The notes under the pieces are model-generated. The model made no database searches. It was given only the letters and a program-made list of their open reading frames with translations, and had not been told where the DNA came from. Positions 49,391-61,358 of a DNA stretch of 64,000 nt are shown piece after piece. The position numbers were made by a program, and so were the translations under genes. The stretch's first letter is position 1, and each line of letters opens with the position of its first letter. Where the stretch lies: the NCBI GenBank assembly GCA_037013685.1, contig CM072892.1, positions 18,357,501 to 18,421,500 on the forward strand, read 5' to 3'. This DNA is from Acridotheres tristis. Taxonomy: Eukaryota > Chordata > Aves > Passeriformes > Sturnidae.

Positions 49391-49689
49391 TCTCACAGTC
49401 ATTCATACATGAATTCCATCCAAATATCTTGAAACTACAAATTGGTAAAGAATTTGAGGGTAGTAGGACAATCAGTTCCATTTCAATTAATTTAAATAGT
49501 TCATCAAGCAAATCAGATTTATAAGCACTTGAGGAAAATCTGATGATGAATACTAGCCAACTTTGGCTATCAAGGACAAACAGTAACAAGGCAGACTCGT
49601 TTCTATGATATGAAGCAGTATAGTTTGTTTTCTGAGAAGCTCATATGTCACATGGAATTTTCTTGAATGAATTAGAGAGTACAATAGAA

Positions 49690-50550
49690 CCATTCTACAT
49701 GAGACACAAAACTAGTTCCATGCTCAGAGTTATCAACAACTGAAGGACAGGATGCCATTCAGAGAGACCTAGATAGGCTTAAGAAGTGGGTGCCTAGGAA
49801 TCTCATGTGGTTTAACCAGACCAAGTGCAAGGTGCTGCACCTGGACTGGGGCAACCCTCAATCCTCAACACAAGATGGAGGATGATGAGATTAGGAGTGG
49901 CCCTGCCAAGAAGGATTTGGGTGTGCTGGTGAATGAAAAGCTGGATTTGATCCAGCAATGTGTGCTTGCAGCCCAGAAAGCCAACTGTGTCCTGGGCTGC
50001 ATCCAAAGCAATGTGGCCAGCAGTGCAGTGGAGGGGATTCTGGCCCTCTCCTCTGCCCTCATGAGACTCCACCTCCAATACTGCACCCTCAACACAAGAA
50101 AGATATTCACCTGTTGGAGCAAATCCAGAGAAGGGTCATCAGCTTGATCAGACGGATGGAGCACTTGCCCTGTGAGGAAAGGCAGAGGGAATTGGGATTG
50201 TTCAGCCTGGAAAAGAGTGACCTAACTGTCGCTTTCCAGTACCTGAAGGAAAATTGCAGGAAAGATGGGGCAAGACTATTTGCAAGAGTATGTATTGATA
50301 AGACAAGGGGAAATTGGTTCAAATTCAAGGGGGAGTATGTCTAGATTACATTGTAGGAAAATATTTTTTAGTGAGAGGGTGGTGAGGCACTGGAACAAGT
50401 TGTCAAGAGAAGTGGTGGATGCCCCATTCCTAGAAGTGTTCAAGTGGATGGGGCTCTGAGGATTCTGGTCTAGTGGAAGGGGAGTTGGAACTGGATTGTC
50501 TTTAAGGCTCCCTCCAACCCAAACTGTTTTATGGTTCTGTGATTCTGTGA
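49690..50550 (+). mobile_element. CR1 LINE 3' portion, sense, about 860 bp
   Basis: The best preserved CR1 in the window. It runs from a point near TTATCAACAACTGAAGGACA through GATGCCATTCAGAGAGACCT, GCAAGGTGCTGCACCTGG and the ORF2 C-terminal region, to GGCTCCCTCCAACCC and a short tail TATGGTTCTGTGATTCTGTGA. The 5' truncation point is approximate. Unlike the copy at 5,670, its tail has only about two or three 8-bp units. It is inactive. Confidence 0.95.
49908..50456 (+). pseudogene. CR1 ORF2 C-terminal remnant with at least two frameshifts
   Basis: Three consecutive + frames together match the C-terminal domain downstream of the CR1 reverse transcriptase. The first has [22 protein letters not shown] and LGCIQ. 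After a shift near 50,095 comes [11 protein letters not shown], then RELGLFSLEK, AFQYLK and DKTRGNWFK. After a second shift near 50,335 comes [17 protein letters not shown]. The order and motifs are those of avian CR1 ORF2. The reverse-transcriptase catalytic core lies upstream and is missing through 5' truncation, so no function remains. Confidence 0.92.
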
Positions 50551-52813
50551 ACTTGCAAAGCACAAAACAGAGTGAAGCGGTGGAACGGAATATGTCCATA
50601 TTCATATTCAGGGCACATTAACAAGAATATAGTTTAGTAGATTAAGAACATGTGAGCTCAGAAACATCTTAAATATCACAAAACATTTTGACTTGAGCAT
50701 CAAACTGAGTTTTTTAAATAAACAGATAAAATTGCCATTAATAAATAGCCAAGCCGTGCAATATTAACTTTTGAGTCCTATACAGACTCAGAAATTAAAT
50801 TTCTGAAAGGTAGCAGAAAATTTAATAATTTTCAAAGACACTTCACAGAAATAAATGCAAATTATTTTAAAAATGCTTCCAGGGACATACAAAGCTAAGG
50901 ACCTACATGTCTGACTTTCATGCCAGAAAACAAAGTATAAAAATAAATAGAATTAACAGAGAATATAACATACATGGGAAGGTCAGAATAAATAAATAAA
51001 ATTTTGTGTCTCACAGAGTCACTAGAAGTCTTTCATGGACCCCTTAACATACGGATAAAACATCAGAAGAGAATGCTATCACAAGCTGAACAGGAATCAA
51101 TTTTTCACTGCTGTGCTGTGAAAAAGATAATGCCAAACATGAGCAACAGCTGCAAGAGCAACATAACTCTCATTTCCTTAGTACTGGCTGCATCTCAGTA
51201 TTATATGTTGTTTTGTTGTAATGCACTCCAAAGCAAAAAAAAAAAAAAATCAAACAAGCTGCTTGGACAGATTCATCAGGAAACAAAAGATCTTACAGGT
51301 ATGAACAACAATGAAAAAATCTGACCTTGCTTAGTCAAGACATGACAGAGGTTAGAAAAACTAGTAGTTCTTACAATCAAAGAGATTATGTAGAAATAAT
51401 CAATAAATGTTATTTCATTTTCCATTTCTAGGACTAGTAGGATAAGTAATAATGTGTTTAAGTTTCAAAAAGAGCTAAACAAGGTAACTAAACTCCAAAT
51501 GCAATTCCCCGGATTATTTCCCAGATTAATTTTTTATGATTCAATAATTATATAGACACATTTCAAGTTCTGTTTCAGGGATTTTAATCTAAGCACTTAA
51601 CCTCTGTAATTACAATAGTTTGGTTGTGACTTTAAATCTTATATTTCCAACAAAATGTCTCTGTTTCCTCACTGAAAATCACAGGTCCAGTGTTGAGAGT
51701 TGCTACAGTATTCTTCAAAGATTAGTTTGGAATACTTTTATCCTAAGCCATCATCTTTTCAAAGTGTTGATTAATATCATGTCTGGTCTCAGTCAAGAGC
51801 TGGTAATGAATGACAGGCATTTTTTCCAACTGTAACCTTGAATTAAGTGTGTTTTACAAATTGCAGGTTGGTTTCAGATTTAAGGTTTTTACGTGGAGAT
51901 GTTTTACATTGGAATGTACACATTTAGGAAGCAAACAGGGAAGAGAACTTTACTACTAAAAGAATTCAAGACATGTAAATAACCAAATGTAGAACAGGCG
52001 CCTTTTCATTTCCAAAGAATCTAAAAAAACCTGACCACCACTGTAATTTAATAGGGAAAATGTCAAATACATCTCTGTGTGCTTACCGGTGAGCAAGCTT
52101 TGAGGAAAGAAAATTATTTTGGAAGGAAAGACTTGTGGAATCTCAAAATATTATGGGCTTGAAGAGTTCCTAGGAGATTTACACTAACAAAACCAAAACA
52201 AACAAGCTAAGCTCTGTGTGTCTTAGAAAGAACATAGTATTGTCCAGGAAGAAGCCCTCAAAAAGTAATTATGCTCTAAAATAGAGACCTGTCTTGAACG
52301 AGAGAGTCCTCAGCTAAATACTAGCAATAGAAAAATCTGATGCTAGCATAATTCAATAAAGTAGTGCTCATTTGTTACACGTTCTTTACAAGAGTCCATA
52401 AAGTTGTATATTTAAAAGCATAAATAGTTTTTGTTTGCATTTTACCATAATCTAGTTCAGATTGAGGACATTAAAATACATAAAATTAACAGAAAGCTAT
52501 TTTAAATCAGCAGATGTGGTGATCCTTGAAATTGAATTTTTATCAAGTTCATAGCTTCCCTAAATATTGATGCAAGAAATTCAAAAGGTAAGAAATCTAT
52601 TATTTAAGCTGCATGAATAAGAGGCTATGTAAGGAGATTAAGAAAGAAGTATTTTTCAGTAATAACAGTGTGTCACTGTAGTAAACAGGACAACTAAAAC
52701 CTGACGGTCCCAAAGGAATTGTGCAAAAGTGCTGCAGCCAAGGAATTTTCTGTTCCTACTGCCCAATCACTTGAATCTTAGTCTGTTAAACAAGCATGAA
52801 TAAGAGTTTCGGA
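50551..52813. other. Unique non-coding DNA
   Basis: No gene is recognised. A poly-A run lies at 51,235-51,249. The frame 51,004-51,324 crosses that run and ends in composition-driven lysines. No interspersed repeat was identified. Confidence 0.55.
51235..51249. repeat. Poly-A tract (15)
   Basis: An uninterrupted run of 15 A. The sequence before it shows no SINE promoter or LINE 3' end, so retroposon origin is not supported. Confidence 0.9.
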
Positions 52814-53056
52814 TGTACTGCCAAGGAGAGATGCTCACTTTACTGAACAGGCAAGAGAAAAAGAGGAAGGTTCACCCAGTATGTTTCTGCAGGATAAGAT
52901 AGAACAGGGAATTTGCAAAATAAAGAATCCTCTGCTTGACTTGAGGAATGCTTTACCCAAGAGAATGGTCACAGCTAGGGCTGTAGCTGCACAGAGAGAA
53001 TAAACTTGTTGCTTCTGATGACAGTTAAACAAGACATAATATGTTTGTTGAGAACA
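52814..53056 (+). mobile_element. Candidate short solo LTR, 243 bp
   Basis: The unit begins TGTACTGCC and ends GTTGAGAACA. The ends are inverted repeats, TGTACT against TGTTCT, with one mismatch. It is flanked by CGGA on both sides (52,810-52,813 and 53,057-53,060), a 4-bp duplication as made by many class I retroviral integrases. AATAAA at 52,999-53,004, followed by CTTGTTGCTTCTGATGAC, has the look of an avian R/U5. A TATA-like GATAAGATAG occurs in the first half. The short length suits the compact LTRs of some avian ERVs. The family is not identified, and four matching flank bases can be chance. Confidence 0.48.
52999..53004 (+). promoter_or_regulatory. Polyadenylation signal of candidate LTR
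   Basis: AATAAA in the context GAGAATAAACTTGTTGC, about 52 bp before the proposed LTR end. Confidence 0.5.
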
Positions 53057-55574
53057 CGGACACAGAATTTAGGACTAGGAGGGAGAATAAAACACTAGAA
53101 TAGACAAAAGCTTATATAGTCCAGGAATACATCATGAGGAATATGGAGGGTTATTAAGATAATACAATTGGAGGAATTGGCTGGGGAAAAGCAAAAAATT
53201 ATCCTTTAGTAAGAACTGTGATGGGACTCTCACTGGTGGGAGTTACTACTTATTTACAAGCACACAGACTAAAATTATAACCTCTCTTCCGTAATAAATG
53301 TTGAATGGCTAAAACCAGAGAAGCTGTGGATCACAGCACAGATAGAGCTGCCACTGCAAGTAGGCCAAGAATAGCTAGGGACTACAATCCACCCACTGAC
53401 ACAAATACTGGAAGGTCAGAGTAGTTATGGTGTGGAGATCAAAGACCATAGGGCAGCCTTAAGGAGGGAGGTGATGCACCACCACACACCACAAAATTTT
53501 ATGTGTCAGAAAAGAAAGCCTAGGTAAGACCTTGTCTTAATGTGCCATTGCTGGCATAAAATAGAAATGGCTCATGGAAAATGACCAGAGAAGTGAACAG
53601 AGAGGTACTACAAAGACGAGGGGCTTCATTAGAGACAGACCTGTAAGTTCTTAAACACACTGGACTTTTACAGCTATCACATTATGATACTCATTTAAAA
53701 AGTTATTATTTTTTAATGCTAGCAGGCATGGTGAAGTAAGCACTGCTGCAGCTTATGTACCCAGACTCAAAATCTGAAAAGAATATTCGCTTTCAGGAAA
53801 ATCCCACTGAGCTACTCTCTCAGATGGTCGAGCAGGCATTTTGATGATCTCCATCATCATTATGAGTGCCCTTATGGGTCAGGCTGCATAGAGAAAAATA
53901 CCCTGTCTCTAAACCTGGCAAGAAATTTTGCTGTCTAACATGTTACAGCAAGTTCTTTGCCCTTTCAGATAACAACAGAAAAAACAATTTTTATGGTCTA
54001 TTAAAGAATAATAAAATGATGACATTTGTCTCCTATTTTATGCAGAAATAAATTATTTAATAGACATTTTTGCTAAAAGTGCTTAAGGCTAAATTGAAAT
54101 ATATGCAACCAAAAAAATTACAATGGCAGCATAGTATTACCTCATTTGCTTCTGGCTACTACAAGGTACTTAAAGAATCTCTGTGGTTCATGAGTCTATA
54201 CATCCACTCAGAGAGATAAGACATAAATCTTCAGATCTCAATGGATACTTTTTGTGAAGCAGCACTAGATTAAATGAGGAACTTCATATACTCAGGGTGT
54301 TATGTGGTGATTTAAAGTGCACATGACATTTGACATAATAATACATGACCAAAGGCCAATGGCCTGGAAAATGTGGTAAAGCCAGAATGGTTTCAAGAAT
54401 TCTTTTGAAGTGGAGGTCTTGGTGCTACCTTCAATTCTAGAAAACTACTTTAAGATGCAAACTTCTTGGGAGAGAAACCTTTGAGGAAATGAAGATGTTG
54501 AATTTACTTACAATGACAGCAAGTGACACAATCAGGCTGTACTATAAGCAATGCACAATAATAATTAGAAAGTCTATTACAGATGTAAAGAGGTTATAAA
54601 CATGGTTTGTAGGAAAGAGGAGGCACCCCTAAACCCTCTTCTGTCAGATACTGACCAACAAAGAAAGGAAGCTCTTTCAAGAACATAATTATTCTTTAGA
54701 AGGTGCCTCTTTCAACAAGGGCATAATCAATAGAAAAATGTTTTTAATAAAATTTCAGGCTCTGATGAAGATCCTGTCAGAAAAAGTTTCAGGCAGTAAT
54801 ATGAAGTCAGGAATTTTAAACATTATAATTAAGGACTAAGACAAAATTAAGTAGTCCTTGAGACATAATATTTTGGAAATGCATTTTCTATATGACTTGG
54901 CAATGACTGAGCAGAATGGCAAATTTTCATCTATTTGCATTTTTCTAGACAAAGGAAGTTATCTGCTGGTACCTTTGAACTGATTCACTTATATCAACTA
55001 AACTTTCATTTGGTTTGATAAGCTTATATTGTCAGACTGTTCAAAATGTTCAAATCTGCATTCACCATAGACATTTTGGGAGATCAAGATATTGTCTCCT
55101 TGTCTGTCCAATGGCAAATTTATGTTTCAGAATCCAACTAGAGAGATGCCATGATTATCTTGGTAGCAGTCATTTACAGAAGCAATTACAAAGAATACAT
55201 AGAACTGGATGGAGTCTTTGAAAAACTGGGACCTGGTTGTTAGAAGAACATCTGATGCATTCAGAGTTAATCACCAGACCAAATTACTTTCTACTCCCCA
55301 GTCAAAAGGCTCAGGAGATTGGGAAAAAATCTGAAAGGTGAACTCAATAACAGAAAATTCTTTGGACTGTGAAACCATGCTGAGGAGTGTGACTATTGGA
55401 GGCGTGACATAGGAACCTACTCTTGTTACTAATTGTCTTTTTAGAACTTTATTGCAAAGAGTTTTAGTCAAAATAAACATGATATTCACCTTTCTTAACT
55501 CTAGGAACAAATGAAGCTGTGAAAGTAGGACACTGAAGTAAGGTCAGAATCAAAAGATGATGTTGTGGGATTGA

Positions 55575-55591
55575 TTTTTTTTTTTTTTTTT
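55575..55591. repeat. Poly-T tract (17)
   Basis: An uninterrupted run of 17 T with no element body recognised beside it. Confidence 0.9.
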
Positions 55592-56571
55592 AGTATTTCT
55601 TAGATATTTCTGAGGATTGATGTAAATTAAAAGTTTCAGCATTCCATTTCATTTAAGATGCATCAAAGTTATGAAATTCATATATGTCCTTTGAGACCAG
55701 AATTTACTTTTTCTCCACATTTCTAGGGTTTCATTCAGTGGAATGAGTCCTGATTTAAAAGTAAATCAGTACTGTATTCTCTTCTGAAAATTGTTTGTGT
55801 TTTTAATTCTTTTGATTTTATCACCAGTGGCATAACTGACAATATTGGTGTCTTGCTGTCTTTTAAAATTAGAACTAAGCCAAAGTACAATTAGCATAAT
55901 TCTTTTTATCAAATTTAAAATTGTGCAAAAAGAAAAATTTGTCTAATTACCAAATAGTCCACAGCAAAATAAAAAAAAATCAGACAAAATATATACTTAT
56001 AAAAATTTTATTATTTTAATACTAAAGTCTGATATTTGATGTCTTGAGTAATAGTTTTTTTTAATTTATAGACTTGGTAATATTTCACGAAATAAGCTCA
56101 TGTCATTCCAGATTAAGGTGCTCCAAGCCTCCTAATGTGCTGCAGCAAATATAAACTGTAATTTAGTTTCTAGGAAATTCTAAGAATTTAACATCGTTAG
56201 TTGTTTGTACTTCTTTAGAAGTGCTGCTATTAGTTTGAAGTTTAACTGAATTAGAAAACACAAAAGTAACCATATTCTGAAGTGCAGAAAATGGGCTTAC
56301 ATTCAATGTTTAATTACACAATATAGTATAACAGGCGTAAAGCCTTGAATCAAACCTCTGTTGAGAGGCCACTCAACACACAGGTTAATTAAAATCTACA
56401 TTTAAATCTTACCATTTTGTACACATCTGTTTAGCTTAACATATGCCAAATTATAGGCTATAAAATTTCTTTGCAAAGACATCTTTTTAAATTCAAAAAA
56501 GCTTTCACAAATGCCATCCATTTGTTAATGTTTTAACAGAAGAACAAAGTGATGCACTGGGAGAATTATAT

Positions 56572-56593
56572 CCTCTTATTCTCCTCTTATTCT
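56572..56593. repeat. Perfect 11-bp tandem duplication
   Basis: CCTCTTATTCT occurs twice head to tail and is followed by a decayed third copy (TCTTATCC). Pyrimidine-rich. Confidence 0.9.
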
Positions 56594-56882
56594 TCTTATC
56601 CTTTCTGGTTTTCAGATTTTCAGACTCTGTCCCTAAGTGAGGCTTATGCAATCACCCTGATTTTTCTAGTATGTGGCACTGCTGTAAACGCAACTCCAGA
56701 TGTAATTTGTTTGATTTTCTTGCTGTTTTATCATAGCAATACCCTGTTATTCCCTACTCAGGTGGTCTAGTGTGGTTCCTTAGATGATTTTCTGGCAGCA
56801 TCGCTTTACCATTTTTGATTGCTTTATGTAGAAAACAAACATTTTATGTCCCATGTCTGCCTGTCAGATTGCCAATCACACC

Positions 56883-56945
56883 TGTTTGTTTTGTTTTGCT
56901 TTGTTTTGTTGTGTTTGCCTGGTTTTAATGTTTTTGGTTGTTTTC
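56883..56945. repeat. (GTTTT)n low-complexity tract
   Basis: Irregular GTTTT and GTTTG units, G and T only for most of the length. In strand-reversed form it resembles the A/C-rich tracts at 17,727 and 46,669. Confidence 0.85.
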
Positions 56946-59900
56946 AAGGAAGTAATAAAATAACAGGTATCACAAACAGCCAGATTGCTTTAAGATGGAT
57001 GGCAAGGTAGATTACAAAGGCTCTGTAAATGTCCATCCTCAGGGGAAGAACTCAAGGAGTTGGTCAGTCCACGGCCATGCACTGGCTTACCACGACATCA
57101 CTTCATCACCACCTTCTCCCAGTCACCAGTGGCAGCTTTTGCCTATTAAGCAGCTAGACTCTTATTTAAATGGTGGTAAATAACATGGAAGGAGCTAGAA
57201 GAACTGTCTAGGCACAACAGAGATATTATACTGGCGGTGGCACTGAACTAAATGTAGAAACAAAGTGGAGGTGGGCATGAAAAAAGAGAAGAGTGGAGAA
57301 GAATATGGGACATAGTAAATAAATTCATAGCATGTCGATTTGATCACTTGTTCCTGTAAGGATTTTATTGTGGAGGGAGAAAGCTGTCTGGGAGCTTGTG
57401 CTTTTCAGCAAGTTGCAATACATTTTGGGAAAGAATTCTGTGATATGTTCACTTAAAGATTCTACAGAATTAGAATCAATTAAAAGTAGTGATAAAGGGT
57501 AAAAGGAATAAACAGGAATAAGAAGACATAGAGACTTCTAATGCTTCTCTGTATTTGGAATACTATGTCTTCTACCTATAAACAACATAAACACTAAGCA
57601 TAAGGGAAATTAAGGAAGTATCAAGAGGAAAAGTTTGCTAATAAACAGACTTTTTCATTAGGAAAAACAAAACAGCTAAAATAGCTAACATTTAGACTCA
57701 GAAAAATAGTTAAGGAATACTTAAGACTAAGCAAAGCTTTAGAAAATAAACCATAAAAATCTTTGCTTGATAAATTGACGAAGTTATCTAATGCTATTTG
57801 CAGCCATATTTGGATGGATGAGAAGAACACAGAAGTGTGACTGGAATACATTCTTCTGCTAGCTAAAACCAGATTTCTACCAGCTTGAATCAATTATTTT
57901 TGTATCTCATCTGGGATGTAAAAAGAAGTGACATTTAAGAATAAAAGAGAAAAGGCATACATAAGACATCTAGGACATCCAGCTGAGCAATGATCAGAGG
58001 CAAAGAAGCATATTCAGGAGTTTGTTTTCGCTATATTAAAAGCCTGTTTTGAAAACAACTTCAAATTGTTTCATTTGATCATTTGAGGAATTTAAGCAAC
58101 ACCAATAGATTTTTCAATCTATTTATATTGGCGTTTTTCTCTCTATAATTTTTTTTTCAAAATTCAATATATGGATATTTACAGCTGAAGTATAGATACG
58201 CCTTCAGTTATATTAGCCCTAACAAAACAGTTGTTATAGAGTTATTTATTAATTTCAGCACTATCTAGTCAGTGATATTTTATTTAACAGCAGAAAGTCT
58301 GAGAATGCATAGCAATAATGAAATCATAATGTTCTCTTTTGAGCTAGATTTTCCTCCCTTAAGAGAGGAAGATTTTATTTTGTAAAGGCAAGTTGTTTTA
58401 AACATCTGATAACCTTTAATTAAATTAAAACAAAGCCTATCATCCTATTATAAATGTACAAATGCATCAAGTAGACACATCATTCTGTAAGACAGACAAG
58501 ATATAATTAGATGTTCACCAAACAAGAAAGAGGTAACAGAAAGACTGTTTTTCAAAAAAATACGAAAATAAGAAATCAGGACATTTTGGGAAGCCTAATA
58601 AGGATTCTGTTTAAGTAATAAAAATATGGAAGTTGCCCTACAGAATAGATTAAAACAACTCATTTGAATATGATATTCCTATAATATCTCTCTAGTAATG
58701 CATTTAACTTTAAGCCAGATTTCTGATCCTTATCTCTTTAGATGAGCAAGCAATCAGCACATAACATGCAACCATATAAATGTATGCTTCTTAGAGAAGT
58801 AATGAGTGATCTGGAATATATATCCTCTTTAGATTAAGCAACAACTCCTTACATTTTTCAATATGAAACTTAATCAATTAATTTAAATGTTGGTAAGATT
58901 AAAGATTCAGAAACTGTTCAGAACAGAAAAATAAGCCAGAGAATGAGATTAAGACTTTAGGAAAGTCTTATAAGAAATATAATCTCATTAGAGAAGCCAA
59001 CTATTACACTGAGAAGGATAGTGTCTTCTAAAGTGGAATTGACAGCTTGTAAAGACTTCTCAGGAACAGATTTTTGCTAAATTAAGGTTGTAGAATCACT
59101 GCAGAAACTATTACTGACTTTGTCATGGGTTCCCACAATACGTTCTCTTTCAGAAGGGTTTGTTATAGGCTAAACTATAAACCTTAAATTGTAAAGCACT
59201 TGTAGTAGAAAACAAAAAACCCCGACTTTATTTAGCCACACTTTTGTGTTTTTAAACTCTTTAAGCAACTTTGTAGGTACTCCTACAGCTAAAATAATGC
59301 TTTCTAATCTTTAGTAGACTTTCTTACAATCATGCAGGTTCTAGCCTCTAAACTAGGGTACAGAGCATGTAACAGTGGCTTTATTGCAGCGTTTTTTACA
59401 TGTGCACTATGTGTCCTAGCTCAGTATTACAGTATTTTCATTGCTAGAAATGGACCACAGGATTTATGCTGAGTTTGTCAGGACTATGGCTTGTCCAGAT
59501 TACTTTGTATGACTTTTTCTTGATCTTCCTGGAACTTTGCTTTGACCTAGTTAAGCTGTAACAGTATTTTTCTCTCATAACTGGATAACCATGTTTAATT
59601 TGTTTTAATATGGCTTGTCTTCGTATGGTATAAGCAGTTTCATATATAGTCGTAAAAAGTAGTTGTTCTATATAAAATGAGATATTTGTGAGCTTAATGT
59701 AATGAAGCAATATAGAGAATTACAGGGCTGGTATGCTGGAGTCCTTGAGAAGAGGAAGCAAAGCAATCAGTGTAGAGGAATAGTGGTGGGGGAAAAGAGC
59801 TGAGTAACAGCCTGGCACCAGAGATCCCATGGCTATGAACAACTGATGAGTTGCATTAAAGAAATGCAGACCTGAACAAAATTGGGGTTTGGGAGGATGT

Positions 59901-60192
59901 GACAAGTATCATATGTAGTAAATTTGAATGTACCGTGGATTTGCATAGCAATGAAGAAGAAACAATGTGTGAAAGACCATTAAAAAAAGAAACAAATATT
60001 ACCCCAGCAGATCCAAAAGTAAAGAGAAATCCACAATTTCGCCATAGTCTTCCCTGTGAAATAGTTTGAGTGCTGGTGATTTCTACATGGTACCATATCA
60101 GGTGGGAGGATCCCAAAGGAGAGTGAAAGGTTCAACAAAACGGTTAGCAGCTAGGAAATGTGTGATACGCTTCTAATTGTATTGTTATTGAG

Positions 60193-60230
60193 GGTTGGTT
60201 TGCTTTTTTTTTACTTTGGTTTGGTTTGGT
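60193..60230. repeat. T-rich and (GGTTT)n low-complexity tract
   Basis: GGTTTGC, then a run of T, then three GGTTT-type units. Ordinary low-complexity DNA. Confidence 0.8.
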
Positions 60231-61322
60231 GCCTTTTAGTAATGGTGGTATCCTTTCTTTATACTTTTTATTTTCTTAATTTTCTGTTATAATTAAATAT
60301 TGACTGGCTTTCTGATTAAACTTTTCATTTATACCAATAATGAAGTCCTGGCTTTACATGCAATCATTGTTTACTTTTTTACGTACCATTTTTTAAGCAG
60401 AAGTGGGGATATAATATGTAATTCCATTATATTTTATTGTTATTGAATTCCTGTGGAGTCAGTATATTAAGGTAAGCTCTCAAAATGGTAAAGCAGTTTC
60501 TTACATTCTCCTAAAATGGCTCTAGGTAAATTTACTGTTTTTCAGCAGAGCTTAATATTGTGAGATAAGAAAAATGCCTAGTTTTTACCCAGTGCTTATC
60601 TCCAGGTTAGTAAAGGATGTTTCATTTTTTCCATAATAAGCAAGAATCAACATGTATGCAGGCTCAGGATCATTAGCATTTTGGTGTCAGAATTTGTCTT
60701 TTCAATGCATGAGATGACACTGAAGGTTAGAAATTTATATGTGGATCTAGAGAAGAAATCAGAACTGACCTAGATGGCCTTCTACATAAATTATTCTAAT
60801 CTGACAGTGGCTTTATAAGGTTTTTGGCTGAAAAGATACACTTCAGGATTCATTCCAAAATGTGTACCTCTTAGAATAATTCCCTTTGAAGAAGACTGTA
60901 ACAGGATCCACAGATTATTCCAGTCCTTTCAAATTCCCATGCAATTCACATTTTGTTAATCTTGTATAAAGAGATGCATCCAAGCACTCTTTCAGGACGT
61001 GGATAGACTATTAAAATATTAATATAACTTCTTATTTAATATGGAAAACTAGAGCCTTTAACATAAACTTTGAATTTGCTATAAGTTACAAAAGCTTTCA
61101 CTTTTGTCAGTTTAACTTATGGTTCTAACACTTTTTCAGGAATCCAGTGCATGTAGCTGGTGAAAAGAAACTGGAAAATGTAGATTTAACGCCCACAGAG
61201 CGGATCCCAGTCCCCTCTGTGCCATTCATGTTGTTCACCAGGCTCATAAACACACTCGAGGTCATTCAGCAGGGCTCCATTTGCTGATGCAGGTGTGTTG
61301 GATGGAAGGTTGCAGAAACCCG

Positions 61323-61358
61323 TGGCAGGTGTGATGATTGTCCATCACACCACTGCCA
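61323..61358. other. 36-nt imperfect hairpin, 14 base pairs
   Basis: The inner arms GGTGTGATG (61,328-61,336) and CATCACACC (61,343-61,351) pair perfectly around the six-base loop ATTGTC. After a two-base bulge (AC at 61,352-61,353) the outer arms TGGCA and TGCCA add five more pairs. It is the longest GC-containing stem noticed in the window and sits in its least AT-rich unique patch. It is too short for a typical microRNA precursor. Function unknown. Confidence 0.85.

Larger units (their letters stand above)
49270..49392 (-). mobile_element. tRNA-Ile-derived SINE with CR1-like tail (TguSINE1 type)
   Basis: Read on the minus strand, the element starts with a tRNA-like head: TTAGCTGAGTTGG, GTTAGAGCATGGTACTAAAA, CCAAGG, then TGAGTTTAATCCC. 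This follows tRNA-Ile(AAU) closely; the anticodon position now reads AAA. The 3' half (49,270-49,330) resembles a CR1 3' end in antisense, with ACAAGGTTCATCAAGTACAACTC on the + strand. A tRNA-Ile head plus CR1-derived tail is the known structure of TguSINE1, described from zebra finch and passerines, and is the best clue to the host clade. It was mobilised by CR1 enzymes in trans. No intact acceptor stem or CCA end is present, so it is not a tRNA gene. Confidence 0.82.
53061..56882. other. Unique non-coding DNA
   Basis: No gene is recognised. A poly-T run lies at 55,575-55,591 and a tandem duplication at 56,572-56,593. The block 55,990-56,480 is AT-rich and repeat-free, with a texture like conserved non-coding DNA. 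The segment 53,220-53,480 is somewhat GC-richer and unassigned. Confidence 0.5.

Noticed and set aside
49270..49392. tRNA-Ile gene on the minus strand
   Set aside because: The acceptor stem is missing, the anticodon stem has a mismatch, the anticodon is altered and a CR1-like tail follows. It is a SINE.
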